Below, one piece after another: positions 18,679 to 32,827 of a DNA stretch of 64,000 nt (the stretch's first letter is position 1; each line of letters begins with the position of its first letter). Below the pieces are notes generated by a model, which was not told where the DNA came from, ran no database searches, and saw only the letters and a program-made list of their open reading frames with translations. The position numbers and the translations under genes were made by a program. Source of the stretch: Enterococcus faecalis 13-SD-W-01. Its GTDB lineage: Bacteria > Bacillota > Bacilli > Lactobacillales > Enterococcaceae. Where the stretch lies: the NCBI GenBank assembly GCA_000415185.1, contig KE351679.1:60792-124791 (forward strand), given 5' to 3'.

Positions 18679-20580
18679 TTAGACACGTTTTTTCAATAGT
18701 CCGTAAACCACACCAGAAATCAGTGCTCCTACAGCAATGAATAAAAGATATAAGACTGGGTGGCTCAATAAGAAGACCACGAAGATTCCGCCATGAGGAG
18801 CAAGAAGTTTGATACCGAATGCACCAACTAAACCACCAGTAATCGCAGAACCTACGATAAAGCTAGGAATTGTACGAATTGGGTCAGCGGCTGCAAATGG
18901 GATCGAACCTTCTGTAACGAATGAAAGACCCATAACGATGTTTGTCAAACCAGCATCTTGATCTGCTTTGCTGAATTTGTTTTTGAAAAGTCGAGTTGCA
19001 ACAAAGACTGCTAGAGGAGGCACCATACCACCTGCCATAACAGAAGCCATCACGACACTGCCGCCGCTTGCAACTGTTGTAGCTAAAGTTGCTGTACCGA
19101 ATACATAAGCTGCCTTGTTGATTGGTCCGCCTAAGTCAGCAGCCATCATGCCTGCTAAAAGAGCGCCAAGTAATGCAGCGTTTGATCCGCTCATACCAGT
19201 TAAGAAACTATTTAGTGCATCATTGATAGCTTTCATTGGAACGTTTACTAACAACATCAAGAATCCGGTAATCAATAGTCCAAAAACAGGGTAGAAGAGA
19301 ATTGTTTTGATTCCATCTAATGATTTTGGTAATCCTTTGAATAACTTACGTAAAAATACGATAACGTAACCAGCTAAGAAACCGCCGATCAATGCGCCCA
19401 AGAACCCAGCACCGCCTGTATTAGCTAATGCACCAGCAGCAAAACCAACGATCAAACCAGGACGATCACCAATACTTGAAGCGATAAACCCAGCTAAAAC
19501 AGGAAGCATGAAACCAAAAGCAGCTTGTCCGATTTGGTTGAACCAGCTTGCAGCTTGGTTATAATTCCCTAGATTTGCTAATTGATCTTGAGGAACACCC
19601 ATAAATTGGTCGATCATGAATGATAACGCAATAGCAATACCGCCGCCGATAACAAATGGCAGCATATGAGAAACACCATTCATCAGATCTTTATAGATTT
19701 TTTGACCAACAGATCCTGAAGCATCGTTATCAGAAGCATCTTCTGTGTTTCCTTCGCCATGGAAAACAGGAGCGCTGCCGCTTAAAGCCAAGTCGATCAA
19801 TTCTTCTGATTTTCGGATACCGTCACTGACTGGACGATTGACTAAATGTTTGCCGTCAAAACGATTCATTTCGACTTTTTTGTCTGCTGCGACAATAATC
19901 CCGTCTGCTCTGGCAATATCTTCGGCTGTCAATCGGTTTTTGATTCCTTCTGAACCGTTTGTTTCGACTTTGATATCAACGCCCATTTCTTTGGCTTTTT
20001 TCTTCAAAGCATCTTCAGCCATATACGTATGGGCAATACCAGTTGGACAAGCCGTTACAGCAACGACGAAACGGTTTGAAGAAGAGGGAGCTGCTGTTTC
20101 TTCAGCGGCTTCTTCTTTGGCTTTTTCATCTTCAGCCGCTTGGAAAAGTCCTTGTACTTCATCAGGTGTTTCTGCTTGTTTTAATTTGCCTACGAAATCA
20201 GGATCGATCAATAGGCGTGAAAGAGCAGCTAAAGCTTGTAAATGTGTATCATTTGCGCCTTCTGGAGCAGCAATCATGAAGAATAGGTAAGTTGGTTGTC
20301 CATCTAATGCTTCATAATCTACACCGTTTTTACTTTTTGCAAAAAGAACTGTTGCTTCTTTTACAGCAGCATTTTTTGCGTGAGGCATTGCGATACCATC
20401 GCCTAAACCAGTTGAAGTTTGTGCTTCACGAGCTAAAATTCCTTGTTTATAAGTGTCGATGTCTGAAATTCTTCCAGCATCGTACATTTTTTGGACCATC
20501 TCATCAATTGCGCTCGCTTTATCTGTCGCTTGAAGGTCCATGATCATTGCATCTTTGATCATAAGGTCTTTGATATTCAT
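18679..20580 (-). CDS. fruA: PTS fructose transporter, EIIABC (FruA)
   Basis: Takes up fructose and phosphorylates it to fructose-1-phosphate. The 633 aa hold all three units. EIIA is at about 1-150 with the phospho-His site in GIAMPHAKN. EIIB is at about 172-270 with the phospho-Cys site in TACPTGIAHTYMAEDAL. The EIIC membrane domain, about 290-633, has many hydrophobic helices. An acidic Ala/Glu linker joins A and B. An AGGAGG site precedes ATG 20580. It is the third gene of fruR-fruK-fruA, 19 bp after fruK. Confidence 0.96.
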   Translation of the reverse strand: MNIKDLMIKDAMIMDLQATDKASAIDEMVQKMYDAGRISDIDTYKQGILAREAQTSTGLGDGIAMPHAKNAAVKEATVLFAKSKNGVDYEALDGQPTYLFFMIAAPEGANDTHLQALAALSRLLIDPDFVGKLKQAETPDEVQGLFQAAEDEKAKEEAAEETAAPSSSNRFVVAVTACPTGIAHTYMAEDALKKKAKEMGVDIKVETNGSEGIKNRLTAEDIARADGIIVAADKKVEMNRFDGKHLVNRPVSDGIRKSEELIDLALSGSAPVFHGEGNTEDASDNDASGSVGQKIYKDLMNGVSHMLPFVIGGGIAIALSFMIDQFMGVPQDQLANLGNYNQAASWFNQIGQAAFGFMLPVLAGFIASSIGDRPGLIVGFAAGALANTGGAGFLGALIGGFLAGYVIVFLRKLFKGLPKSLDGIKTILFYPVFGLLITGFLMLLVNVPMKAINDALNSFLTGMSGSNAALLGALLAGMMAADLGGPINKAAYVFGTATLATTVASGGSVVMASVMAGGMVPPLAVFVATRLFKNKFSKADQDAGLTNIVMGLSFVTEGSIPFAAADPIRTIPSFIVGSAITGGLVGAFGIKLLAPHGGIFVVFLLSHPVLYLLFIAVGALISGVVYGLLKKRV

Positions 20581-20599
20581 TACGAATCCTCCTGATAAA

Positions 20600-21514
20600 T
20601 TAATTTAATTTTGTGATTTTTACTTCTGGAAGCAGAGTGTCGATCAATTCTTTTGATGCTAAATCATCTGAAAAGGCAGTAGCACTGCCGCAAGCGACGC
20701 CCCATTTGAAGGCTTCTACAGGATCTTGATTTTTGCTGAAAGAACCAATGAAACCAGCAATCATAGAATCGCCTGCTCCTACAGAGTTTTTTAAAGGTCT
20801 TTTTAAAACGTTTGATTGATATGCGCCGTCTTTGGTAAATAATAATGCGCCGTCGCCAGCCATGGAGATCAATACATTTTGTGCGCCTTCTGCCAATAAT
20901 TTTTTACCATATGGCAAGATATCTTCAATAGAATTGAATGAAGTATCGTAAAGCTCTGCTAATTCATGATTATTTGGTTTGATCAGCAAAGGTTGTTTTG
21001 GCAAAGCATTTTTTAGATCTTCGCCCGTAGTATCGATTACGAAATCTGCTTCTTTTTCACGAATGATCTCGATCAATTCTTGGTAGAAGCCTTTGCGCAA
21101 ACTTGCAGGTGTACTTCCAGCTAAAACAACGATATCGCCTTTTGTGACAGTGCTTAATGATTGTTTCAATTGTTCGATTTCTGCATCTGAAAGGGCAGGA
21201 CCTAAGCCGTTGATTTCTGTTTCAGAATCTGATTTCAGTTTGATATTGATTCGAGTATCCTCGGCGATTTCAGTAAAAGCGGTCTTGATTTGTTCTTTTT
21301 CTAACCAGTCAGAAATAAATGTACCGGTAAATCCGCCTAAAAATCCTAAAGCTGTCGAAGTTGTTCCTGTGCGTTCCAAAATTCGCGAAACATTGATTCC
21401 TTTTCCGCCAGGTAGTTTCAAATCTTCGGTCATTCGGTTAAGATCACCGACTTTTAATCCATCAACACGGACGATATAATCAATCGACGGATTAAGTGTT
21501 ACTGTGTAAATCAT
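20600..21514 (-). CDS. fruK: 1-phosphofructokinase
   Basis: Phosphorylates fructose-1-phosphate, the product of FruA, to fructose-1,6-bisphosphate. The 304-aa PfkB-family kinase has the N-terminal signature LPGGKGINVSR near 35-45 and the C-terminal signature NSVGAGDSMIAGF near 247-259, which holds the catalytic Asp. Its ATG directly abuts the fruR stop (21515-21517), so its ribosome binding site (AGGAGG-like) lies in the last codons of fruR and translation is likely coupled. Confidence 0.95.
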   Translation of the reverse strand: MIYTVTLNPSIDYIVRVDGLKVGDLNRMTEDLKLPGGKGINVSRILERTGTTSTALGFLGGFTGTFISDWLEKEQIKTAFTEIAEDTRINIKLKSDSETEINGLGPALSDAEIEQLKQSLSTVTKGDIVVLAGSTPASLRKGFYQELIEIIREKEADFVIDTTGEDLKNALPKQPLLIKPNNHELAELYDTSFNSIEDILPYGKKLLAEGAQNVLISMAGDGALLFTKDGAYQSNVLKRPLKNSVGAGDSMIAGFIGSFSKNQDPVEAFKWGVACGSATAFSDDLASKELIDTLLPEVKITKLN

Positions 21515-22264
21515 CTAAATTGCCTCCTTGATGGTCGTTGCTTCGCGGTATCGTTCAAGATATTCAGCTGGGCAACGCTCGGTTAAGATTGTGGCACTGC
21601 TTATGGAAGCGACAGTGGTAAAAGTCAACTTGTTGAATTTTGTCTGATCTGCCAAGACGAATGCTTCTTCGGTGTTCTTCATCGCTAAACGTTTCAATGC
21701 TGCTTCTTCAGGATCTGGGGTAGTGAATCCTTGTTCATAGTGAACACCATTCATGCCCATAAATGCTTTATTGAAATGAAGCATTTCCAACTGTTCAAAA
21801 CTGCTGGAACCTAAAACTGCGTTCGTTGACAGTTTGACTGTGCCGCCAAGAATGATAGTCGGTACGGCTAATTCCACTAAATTAGCTGCATGTTTCACTG
21901 AATTAGTAACAACAGTGATTGGTTTTCCTTTTAATAGCGGAATCATTTCCAAAGTAGTAGAACCAGCATCCAGATAAATGACATCATCATCATCGATTTC
22001 ATCTACAGCTAAACGAGCAATCGTTTGTTTCTCTTGAATGTTTTTGAGCGTTTTTTCATTCATGGACGGTTCGAATCCTAAATGCTGGACTTTTTTAGCT
22101 CCGCCATGGATACGTTCAAGAAATCCTTCGTTCTCCAATTCTTGGAGATCACGTCGTATAGTGGATTCAGAAGCATGAAGAAGTATCATTAATTCTTGGG
22201 ACTTGACGATATTCTGTTGATTCAATAAGTGCAATATTTGTTGTCTGCGTTCTTCTGTAAGCAT
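21515..22264 (-). CDS. fruR: DeoR-family regulator of the fructose operon (FruR)
   Basis: A 249-aa regulator. ATG 22264-22262 is chosen because AAGGAGG lies just upstream; an in-frame start at 22297 lies upstream of that site. The N-terminal helix-turn-helix is MLTEERRQQILHLLNQQ with SESTIRRDLQELE as the recognition helix. A DeoR-type sugar-phosphate sensor domain follows (DAGSTTLEMIPLL near 97-109). As first gene of fruR-fruK-fruA it should sense fructose-1-phosphate and bind the direct repeats upstream of its own promoter. Whether it activates or represses cannot be read from sequence. Confidence 0.92.
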   Translation of the reverse strand: MLTEERRQQILHLLNQQNIVKSQELMILLHASESTIRRDLQELENEGFLERIHGGAKKVQHLGFEPSMNEKTLKNIQEKQTIARLAVDEIDDDDVIYLDAGSTTLEMIPLLKGKPITVVTNSVKHAANLVELAVPTIILGGTVKLSTNAVLGSSSFEQLEMLHFNKAFMGMNGVHYEQGFTTPDPEEAALKRLAMKNTEEAFVLADQTKFNKLTFTTVASISSATILTERCPAEYLERYREATTIKEAI

Positions 22265-22287
22265 TTCCACAACCTCCTTCGTTGGTA

Positions 22288-22316
22288 ATAATAACACAAG
22301 AAAAAACGATAATCAA
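22288..22316 (-). promoter_or_regulatory. fruRKA promoter
   Basis: On the minus strand, TTGATT (22316-22311), a 17-bp spacer and TATTAT (22293-22288), 24 bp before fruR. Confidence 0.7.
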
Positions 22317-22320
22317 TAAA

Positions 22321-22370
22321 AAACAGTCAAAAACGTTCGATTTCGTTTTTGTAAACAGTCAAAAACTTTC
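22321..22370 (-). promoter_or_regulatory. Direct-repeat operator upstream of fruR
   Basis: Two 18-bp direct repeats, on the minus strand GAACGTTTTTGACTGTTT (22338-22321) and GAAAGTTTTTGACTGTTT (22370-22353), differ at one base. Their starts are 32 bp apart, about three helical turns, and they end next to the -35 box. That position suits FruR binding as an activator, but this is inference. Confidence 0.6.
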
Positions 22371-22379
22371 ATGAAAGCA

Positions 22380-22422
22380 AAAAAAGCTGATCTAACAGCA
22401 ATTGCTGTCGATCAGCTTTTTC
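22380..22422 (-). terminator. Terminator of the ClC gene
   Basis: AAAAAGCTGATC / GATCAGCTTTTT with the inner palindrome AACAGCAATTGCTGT. It lies directly after the ClC stop codon and ahead of the fruR operator region. Confidence 0.85.
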
Positions 22423-22423
22423 A

Positions 22424-23992
22424 TCAAAAGGCTTGTTTAAATGAATTTACAGAAGAACGATCAGTGATTTCTCGTTTGATATGGGAAACACTGTTTTCAT
22501 CTGTCAAGATTACTAGGATATCGCCGACGTTCATCACGGTGTCGCCATGGGTCAAGATTTCTTTGTTTCCGCGTCGAATCGAGATCAAGAGCATATTTTT
22601 TGGCCAATTAAAGTCGCGGATCATTGCCCCATCCAGTGTACTTTCAGCTGTTACAGGGTAGTCGACAACGACTTTTTTACCACTGATATCGGATGTTTTT
22701 GTACCGACAAGACGTTCTAGTAAGGATTCGTAGATTGGATTTCCGCCAAGCAGATCATTCACAACATAAGCCACTAGCGCAGCTAAACCTAGGGGCATCA
22801 AGTGATTCAGCGAGCCGACCATTTCAGTTACAAGAATGATCGCAGTGAGCGGTGCTTTTCCGATTGCGGTAAAATAACCAGCCATCGAGATGATTACAAA
22901 ATCTTTTACCAATACGGGGTCCATTCCAAAGTAAACAACCAGGATTTTTCCATAAATACTGCCGATCAATGCACCTAAAGTCAAAATCGGTAAAAAGATA
23001 CCACCAGGCAGACTTGCGCCATAAGAGACCATTGAAAAGACAAACCGTAATAAAAACAGTCCAATCAATAACGAAAGTGCTGGCGAAGTATTTCCTAGGG
23101 CAATCACGATCTGGTTGCCGCCGCCTAAAATCGTAGGAGCAAAATACCCAATTGGCAAAATCAACATGAAGGGCACGAATCCGTAAAAACGGTTGGGAAT
23201 CGGCAATTTACTGTACCATTTCGGCAAAGCAAGCAGCACGATTTGATAAATATAACCTAAAATACCTAAAATAATACCAAGAATAAGTAAGGAGCCGTAG
23301 TATTTCAACGGCAATGAAGGAAGATCACCTAGATAAAGGACGGGCCGCAACCCAAAAAAGTTTAATGAAATAAAATTAGCGGTAATAGCTGAAGCAAAAG
23401 AAGTCAGCCATACTAAAGGAGAAAACGAATGATGGATCTCTTCTAAAACAAAAAGAAGTCCAGCAATCGGTGCATTGAATGCTGCGGCTAAACCAGCACT
23501 GGCGCCGCTGGAAATCAAGATTTTTTCTTCTGATTTCGGACTTTTCAAATAGTGGCTGGTTCCTTGACCAATCGCAGCCCCTAACTGGATCGAGGGACCT
23601 TCTCTGCCAAGAAAAAGTCCTAAACCAACAGAAGCGATACCGCCTGCAAACTTTTTCCAAAGTACAGAAAACCAGTTCATATGCAGCTCGCCGTTCAATT
23701 GGCCTTCCACTTGCGGAATACCGCTGCCTTTGATGTCTGGTTCATTGTGTATCAGCCAGCCGACAAAAAAGGTTGCAGCTAGTGACAACGCAAGCAGCCA
23801 GACAAGCAAAATCGGATGCGCATGACTTTGTGCATACATCCATTGAATGCCTTCGCCTGTTTTTTCGATGGCCAGCCGAAACAAGCTGACGACAACTCCA
23901 ACGATCAATCCTACAAGTATCCCTTTAAATATAAAATAGATCCGGGTGTCGTCTAAATATTTGTACGATTTTTTTCTTCTACTTTTATTCAC
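22424..23992 (-). CDS. ClC-family chloride channel/antiporter with RCK C-terminal domain
   Basis: A 522-aa membrane protein of the ClC family. The selectivity motifs are present: GSGIPQVEG (about 89), GREGPSIQLG with the gating Glu (about 128), and PGGIFLPILTLGA (about 350). After the membrane domain a soluble TrkA-C/RCK-type domain (about 445-520) has the shape KNMLLISIRRGNKEILTHGDT and GDILVILTD. It starts with GTG at 23992, preceded by AGGAGTG; the overlapping ATG is out of frame and hits a stop. It could be a Cl-/H+ exchanger or a fluoride exporter of the CLC-F type; the intact GREGP motif favours the chloride branch. Confidence 0.92.
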   Translation of the reverse strand: MNKSRRKKSYKYLDDTRIYFIFKGILVGLIVGVVVSLFRLAIEKTGEGIQWMYAQSHAHPILLVWLLALSLAATFFVGWLIHNEPDIKGSGIPQVEGQLNGELHMNWFSVLWKKFAGGIASVGLGLFLGREGPSIQLGAAIGQGTSHYLKSPKSEEKILISSGASAGLAAAFNAPIAGLLFVLEEIHHSFSPLVWLTSFASAITANFISLNFFGLRPVLYLGDLPSLPLKYYGSLLILGIILGILGYIYQIVLLALPKWYSKLPIPNRFYGFVPFMLILPIGYFAPTILGGGNQIVIALGNTSPALSLLIGLFLLRFVFSMVSYGASLPGGIFLPILTLGALIGSIYGKILVVYFGMDPVLVKDFVIISMAGYFTAIGKAPLTAIILVTEMVGSLNHLMPLGLAALVAYVVNDLLGGNPIYESLLERLVGTKTSDISGKKVVVDYPVTAESTLDGAMIRDFNWPKNMLLISIRRGNKEILTHGDTVMNVGDILVILTDENSVSHIKREITDRSSVNSFKQAF

Positions 23993-24011
23993 ATTCTCAC
24001 ACTCCTATGAT

Positions 24012-24040
24012 AGGGTAGCGCTAATTTGGCGAGCTTGCAA
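24012..24040 (-). promoter_or_regulatory. Possible ClC gene promoter
   Basis: On the minus strand, TTGCAA (24040-24035), 17 bp, TACCCT (24017-24012). The -10 is weak. Confidence 0.4.
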
Positions 24041-24080
24041 GGGTCTTTTTCAAATTATCGAAGGATTTTAAGTTTGCTAG

Positions 24081-24109
24081 TTTAATGAGAAGAAGGATAA
24101 TGCTATAAT
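24081..24109 (+). promoter_or_regulatory. pcrA promoter
   Basis: Extended -10 TG-C-TATAAT (24101-24109) with TTTAAT 17 bp upstream of the -10. Confidence 0.65.
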
Positions 24110-24141
24110 TAAAAAGATTGATAATAGAAAGGATGTTGTTG

Positions 24142-28445
<4,304 letters not shown>

Positions 28446-28470
28446 GCATTTCTTGATTCTTTTTCAGAGA

Positions 28471-28507
28471 AATTTCACTAAATAATTTCACAAAATAATT
28501 TCAGACA
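28471..28507 (+). repeat. Three 13-bp A/T-rich tandem repeats upstream of gatC
   Basis: AATTTCACTAAAT, AATTTCACAAAAT and a partial AATTTCAGACA follow each other at 28471, 28484 and 28497. They end about 15 bp before the -10 box, so they cover the place of the -35 element. Confidence 0.6.
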
Positions 28508-28518
28508 AAGAAGTCTTA

Positions 28519-28527
28519 TGTTAAAAT
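28519..28527 (+). promoter_or_regulatory. gatCAB promoter, extended -10
   Basis: TG-T-TAAAAT at 28519-28527, about 41 bp before gatC. The -35 region holds the 13-bp repeats rather than a consensus hexamer. Confidence 0.55.
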
Positions 28528-28568
28528 AGGGAGCAAAGTTTTTAGCTCGTTAGGAAAGAAGGGGTATT

Positions 28569-28874
28569 ATGGCGATTAGCGAAGAGCAAGCAAAACACGT
28601 TGCCAGATTAGCAAAACTTAAATTCGATGACCAGGAACTCGCAAATTTTACAGCGCAGCTTGGAAATATCATCGATATGGTAGAGATGCTTGAAGAGGTA
28701 GATACAGAAGGAGTACCATTCACATCGAATGTCGTAGAAACAATCAATGTGATGCGTCAAGACCGTGCGCAAGCCGGATGGGACCGTGACGAATTGATGA
28801 AAAACGTACCAGAATCTGAAGACGGATTTATCAAAGTGCCGGCAATTATCGATAATGGGGAGGCTGGTGCATAA
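28569..28874 (+). CDS. gatC: Asp-tRNA(Asn)/Glu-tRNA(Gln) amidotransferase subunit C
   Basis: The 101-aa subunit that stabilises the GatA-GatB contact in the transamidation complex. The family start [19 protein letters not shown] and the middle motif ([20 protein letters not shown]) are clear. An AAGAAGGGG site precedes ATG 28569. The stop and the gatA start share one base (TAATG), so translation is coupled. Confidence 0.95.
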   Translation: MAISEEQAKHVARLAKLKFDDQELANFTAQLGNIIDMVEMLEEVDTEGVPFTSNVVETINVMRQDRAQAGWDRDELMKNVPESEDGFIKVPAIIDNGEAGA

Positions 28875-30343
28875 TGCCAGAGTTATATAACCGTTCACTA
28901 GAAGAACTGCATAGTCTGCTAGTATCAAAAGAAATAACAGCGCAAGATCTGACAAGAGCGACGATCGACCGCATCAAAGAAACAGAACCAGAAGTTGAAG
29001 CGTTCATCACAGTCAGTGAAGAACAAGCTTTAGCACAAGCAAAAGCAATCGACTTGAAAGGAATCACAGAAAGCAATGTCTTAGCAGGTATCCCAATCGG
29101 TATCAAAGACAACATCGTCACAAAAGATATCTTGACAACAGCTGCTTCAAAAATCCTTTCAAACTTTACACCAATCTATGACGCAACTGTTATGGATAAA
29201 GTCTATCAAGCAGATATGATCCCTGTCGGCAAATTGAACATGGATGAATTTGCGATGGGCGGAAGTACAGAAACTTCTTACTTCAAGAAAACAAAAAATG
29301 CTTGGAATCATTCAAAAGTTCCCGGTGGTTCTTCTGGCGGTTCTGCAGCAGCAGTTGCAGCTGGACAAGTGCCAGTTTCTCTAGGAAGCGACACAGGCGG
29401 AAGTATCCGTCAACCAGCATCATTCAACGGGATCGTAGGGATGAAACCAACATACGGACGTGTCTCACGTTTTGGTTTAATCGCCTTTGCATCTTCACTT
29501 GACCAAATCGGACCAATGACACGTACAGTCAAAGATAACGCTTTGGCTCTTACAGCAATCAGCGGATACGACGAAAAAGACGGCACTTCTTCAGGTGTTT
29601 CTGTACCAGATTTTGCAGAAGGACTAACAGGAGAAATCAAAGGAATGAAAATCGCTTTGCCAAAAGAATATCTTGGCGAAGGGGTAAATCCAGATGTCAA
29701 AGAAGCTGTGCTTAAAGCAGCAGAAACTTTCCGTTCTTTAGGTGCTGTCGTTGAAGAAGTCAGCCTGCCATATTCAAAATACGGTGTTGCTGTGTACTAC
29801 ATCATTGCGTCTTCAGAAGCAAGTTCAAATCTGCAGCGTTTTGACGGCATTCGTTACGGCCATCGTTCTGAAAATGTCAGCAACTTAGAAGATGTCTATG
29901 TCAACTCACGTTCAGAAGGATTTGGTGATGAAGTAAAACGCCGAATCATGTTGGGAACATTCTCATTGAGCGCTGGACATTACGACGCACACTTTAAGAA
30001 AGCTGGACAAGTTCGTACATTGATCAAACAAGATTTCGACAAAGTTTTTGCAGAATACGACTTGATCATTGGTCCTTCTTCTCCAACCGTTGCATTCGGT
30101 ATTGGCGAAAACATCAATGATCCAATCACGATGTACATGAGCGATATCTTGACGATCCCAGTGAACTTAGCGGGTCTTCCAGGTATGTCAGTACCAGCTG
30201 GATTCTCAGAAGGACTACCGATCGGATTGCAGATCATCGGTAAACACTTCGACGAAAAAACAATGTATCAAGCAGCCTATGCGTTTGAACAAGCGACAGA
30301 GTTCCATAAACAATTACCAGTGATTTTAGGAGGGAAAGACTAA
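28874..30343 (+). CDS. gatA: Asp-tRNA(Asn)/Glu-tRNA(Gln) amidotransferase subunit A
   Basis: The glutaminase subunit that releases ammonia for converting Glu-tRNA(Gln) to Gln-tRNA(Gln). The 489-aa amidase-signature protein has the motif [14 protein letters not shown] and the serine nucleophile in [14 protein letters not shown], with the catalytic Lys in GIPIGIKDN. It shares one base with gatC and one with gatB. Confidence 0.97.
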   Translation: MPELYNRSLEELHSLLVSKEITAQDLTRATIDRIKETEPEVEAFITVSEEQALAQAKAIDLKGITESNVLAGIPIGIKDNIVTKDILTTAASKILSNFTPIYDATVMDKVYQADMIPVGKLNMDEFAMGGSTETSYFKKTKNAWNHSKVPGGSSGGSAAAVAAGQVPVSLGSDTGGSIRQPASFNGIVGMKPTYGRVSRFGLIAFASSLDQIGPMTRTVKDNALALTAISGYDEKDGTSSGVSVPDFAEGLTGEIKGMKIALPKEYLGEGVNPDVKEAVLKAAETFRSLGAVVEEVSLPYSKYGVAVYYIIASSEASSNLQRFDGIRYGHRSENVSNLEDVYVNSRSEGFGDEVKRRIMLGTFSLSAGHYDAHFKKAGQVRTLIKQDFDKVFAEYDLIIGPSSPTVAFGIGENINDPITMYMSDILTIPVNLAGLPGMSVPAGFSEGLPIGLQIIGKHFDEKTMYQAAYAFEQATEFHKQLPVILGGKD

Positions 30344-31773
30344 TGAACTTTGAAACTGTCATTGGGCTTGAAGTCCATGTTGAATTAAAAACCAACTCAA
30401 AAATCTTCTCTCCAGCGCCTGCACATTTTGGGGCGGAGCCAAACAGCAATACAAACGTTATTGACTGGGGTTACCCAGGTGTTTTGCCAGTAATGAACAA
30501 AACAGCTTTGGAATTTGGGATGAAAGCAGCACTAGCTTTGAACTGTGAAATCTCAAAAGATACACATTTTGACCGTAAAAACTATTTTTACCCAGATAAT
30601 CCAAAAGCATACCAAATCTCTCAATTCGACCAGCCAATCGGACATGACGGCTGGATCGAGATCGAAGTAGAAGGCAAAAAGAAAAAAATCCGTATCGAGC
30701 GTGTTCACTTAGAAGAAGATGCTGGGAAAAACATGCACGGTATCGGCGGTTATTCTTATGTTGACTTGAACCGTCAAGGAACACCTTTGATCGAGATCGT
30801 TTCAGAAGCAGATATGCGTTCACCTGAAGAAGCTTACGCATACCTAGAAGCATTACGTTCAATCATCCAATTTACAGAAGTCAGCGATGTGAAGATGGAA
30901 GAAGGTTCTATGCGTTGTGATGCAAATATTTCTTTACGCCCATACGGACAAGAAGAATTTGGTACCAAAGCAGAACTTAAAAACTTGAACTCAATGACAT
31001 TTGTTAAAAAAGGACTTGCTTTTGAAGAAAAACGTCAAGCAAAAGTCTTGCTTTCAGGTGGAGAAATCCAACAAGAAACAAGAAGATTTGATGAAACAAC
31101 AAACAAAACAGTCTTGATGCGTGTCAAAGAAGGTTCAAGTGATTACCGTTACTTCCCAGAACCAGATATTCCAAAATTCGTCATCGACGACGAGTGGATC
31201 CAAAAAGTCAAAGCTTCATTACCTGAAATGCCAGCTTCAAGACGTGCGCGTTATATCCAAGAATTAGGATTGCCTGAATACGATGCAATGGTTCTGACTT
31301 TGACAAAAGAAATGTCTGATTTCTTTGAAGAAACATTGAAAAACGGCGCGGATGCAAAACAAGCATCGAACTGGCTGATGGGTGAAGTTTCTGCTTATTT
31401 GAACAGTGAAAAACTTGAATTAGCTGAAACAAAATTAACGCCTGAAAACTTAGCTGGTATGATGACCTTGATCGCAGACGGAACAATCAGTTCTAAAATC
31501 GCGAAAAAAGTCTTCCGTGAGTTGATCACAAAAGGCGGAGATGCAAAAACAGTTGTTGAAGAAAACGGCTGGGTACAATTATCTGATCCATCTAAATTAT
31601 TGCCGATCATCAATGAGATTCTAGATAACAATCAACAATCTGTCGATGATTTCAAAAACGGTAAAGACCGTGCTGTCGGCTTCTTAGTAGGACAAATCAT
31701 GAAAGCAACCAAAGGACAAGCAAATCCGGGAATCGTGAATAAACTGCTTACAGAAGAATTGGCAAAACGCTAA
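30343..31773 (+). CDS. gatB: Asp-tRNA(Asn)/Glu-tRNA(Gln) amidotransferase subunit B
   Basis: The kinase and tRNA-binding subunit of GatCAB; it phosphorylates the misacylated Glu and receives ammonia from GatA. The 476 aa begin [20 protein letters not shown]. The family signature ([16 protein letters not shown]) is near 83-98, and the C-terminal YqeY-type tail domain runs from about 330 to the end ([19 protein letters not shown]). It overlaps the gatA stop by one base. dagK follows 13 bp later. Confidence 0.97.
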   Translation: MNFETVIGLEVHVELKTNSKIFSPAPAHFGAEPNSNTNVIDWGYPGVLPVMNKTALEFGMKAALALNCEISKDTHFDRKNYFYPDNPKAYQISQFDQPIGHDGWIEIEVEGKKKKIRIERVHLEEDAGKNMHGIGGYSYVDLNRQGTPLIEIVSEADMRSPEEAYAYLEALRSIIQFTEVSDVKMEEGSMRCDANISLRPYGQEEFGTKAELKNLNSMTFVKKGLAFEEKRQAKVLLSGGEIQQETRRFDETTNKTVLMRVKEGSSDYRYFPEPDIPKFVIDDEWIQKVKASLPEMPASRRARYIQELGLPEYDAMVLTLTKEMSDFFEETLKNGADAKQASNWLMGEVSAYLNSEKLELAETKLTPENLAGMMTLIADGTISSKIAKKVFRELITKGGDAKTVVEENGWVQLSDPSKLLPIINEILDNNQQSVDDFKNGKDRAVGFLVGQIMKATKGQANPGIVNKLLTEELAKR

Positions 31774-31786
31774 GAGGGATACAATC

Positions 31787-32827
31787 ATGAAAAAAGCACG
31801 TGTCATTTATAATCCAACTTCTGGAAAAGAATTGCTGAAGAAAAATTTGGCAGATATTCTACAAGTATTAGAAGATTCAGGGTATGAGGCGAGCGCCTAT
31901 GCTACCACTCCAGAGGAAAACTCTGCTAGAAACGAAGCAGAACGAGTAGGTAAGCTAGGTTTTGATCTGGTTGTAGCAGCTGGGGGAGACGGAACGATCA
32001 ACGAAGTAGTAAATGGGATCGCACCGTTGGAAAAACGTCCTAAAATGGCGATTATCCCTGCTGGTACCACCAACGATTACGCTAGAGCGTTAAAGATTCC
32101 TCGAGACAACATCAAGAAGGCTGCAGAAGTCATCAAAAAAAATCAGACAGTGAAAATGGATATCGGTCAAACCGATGACCAATATTTTATCAATATCGCT
32201 GCAGGCGGCTACCTTACCGAACTAACCTATGAAGTGCCATCAGAATTGAAAAGTATTTTCGGCTACTTGGCTTATTTAGCTAAGGGAGCTGAAATGCTTC
32301 CACGTGTGAAGCCGATCAAGATGCATCTGAAATACGATGAAGGCGAATATGTCGGCAATGCTTCGATGTTTTTCTTAGGTTTGACTAATTCTGTGGGCGG
32401 GTTCGAACAAATCGCTCCTGATGCAAAATTAGATGACGGAAAATTCTCCTTGATTATCGTTAAAACAGCCAATATTTTTGAATTGCTGCACATTGCTGCA
32501 TTGATGATCAACGGTGGACGGCATACAGAAGATCCTCGAGTGATCTATACAAAGACAAGCGAACTTTACGTTGAGACGGACGATGATATCAATCGACCAG
32601 TCATGATCAACTTAGACGGAGAGTATGGCGGCAATGCCCCAATGCACTTCAAGAATCTGCACCAGCATATTGAATTTTTTGCCAATACGGATCAAATCCC
32701 CGATGATGCAATCACTGGTCCAGAAGAATTAGAAGAAGTCAGCAAAGAATTCGTCAAGGAAGTTGAAAAACTGACAGATGAAGACATCGACGGCGATGGT
32801 AAAATCGGCGACGAAGAGAAAAAATAG
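31787..32827 (+). CDS. dagK: Diacylglycerol kinase (DagK/DgkB) with EF-hand-like tail
   Basis: Phosphorylates diacylglycerol to phosphatidic acid, recycling the diacylglycerol left by lipoteichoic acid synthesis. The 346-aa protein has the lipid kinase glycine motif AAGGDGTINEVVNG near 64-77 and IPAGTTNDYARAL near 90-102. The kinase fold ends near residue 300 (B. subtilis DgkB is about 303 aa). Beyond that is an acidic extension whose end, residues 333-344, reads DIDGDGKIGDEE, a full match to the 12-residue EF-hand loop D-x-D-x-D-G-x-I-x-x-x-E. Placement after gatCAB is common in enterococci and streptococci. Confidence 0.93.
   Translation: MKKARVIYNPTSGKELLKKNLADILQVLEDSGYEASAYATTPEENSARNEAERVGKLGFDLVVAAGGDGTINEVVNGIAPLEKRPKMAIIPAGTTNDYARALKIPRDNIKKAAEVIKKNQTVKMDIGQTDDQYFINIAAGGYLTELTYEVPSELKSIFGYLAYLAKGAEMLPRVKPIKMHLKYDEGEYVGNASMFFLGLTNSVGGFEQIAPDAKLDDGKFSLIIVKTANIFELLHIAALMINGGRHTEDPRVIYTKTSELYVETDDDINRPVMINLDGEYGGNAPMHFKNLHQHIEFFANTDQIPDDAITGPEELEEVSKEFVKEVEKLTDEDIDGDGKIGDEEKK

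Noticed and set aside
19745..20290. 181-aa plus-strand ORF inside fruA
   Set aside because: Antisense shadow over the EIIA-EIIB region; serine-rich noise and no ribosome site.
22294..22320. Catabolite-responsive (cre) site in the fruR promoter
   Set aside because: The TGATTATCG segment has the wrong spacing between TG and CG for the cre consensus.
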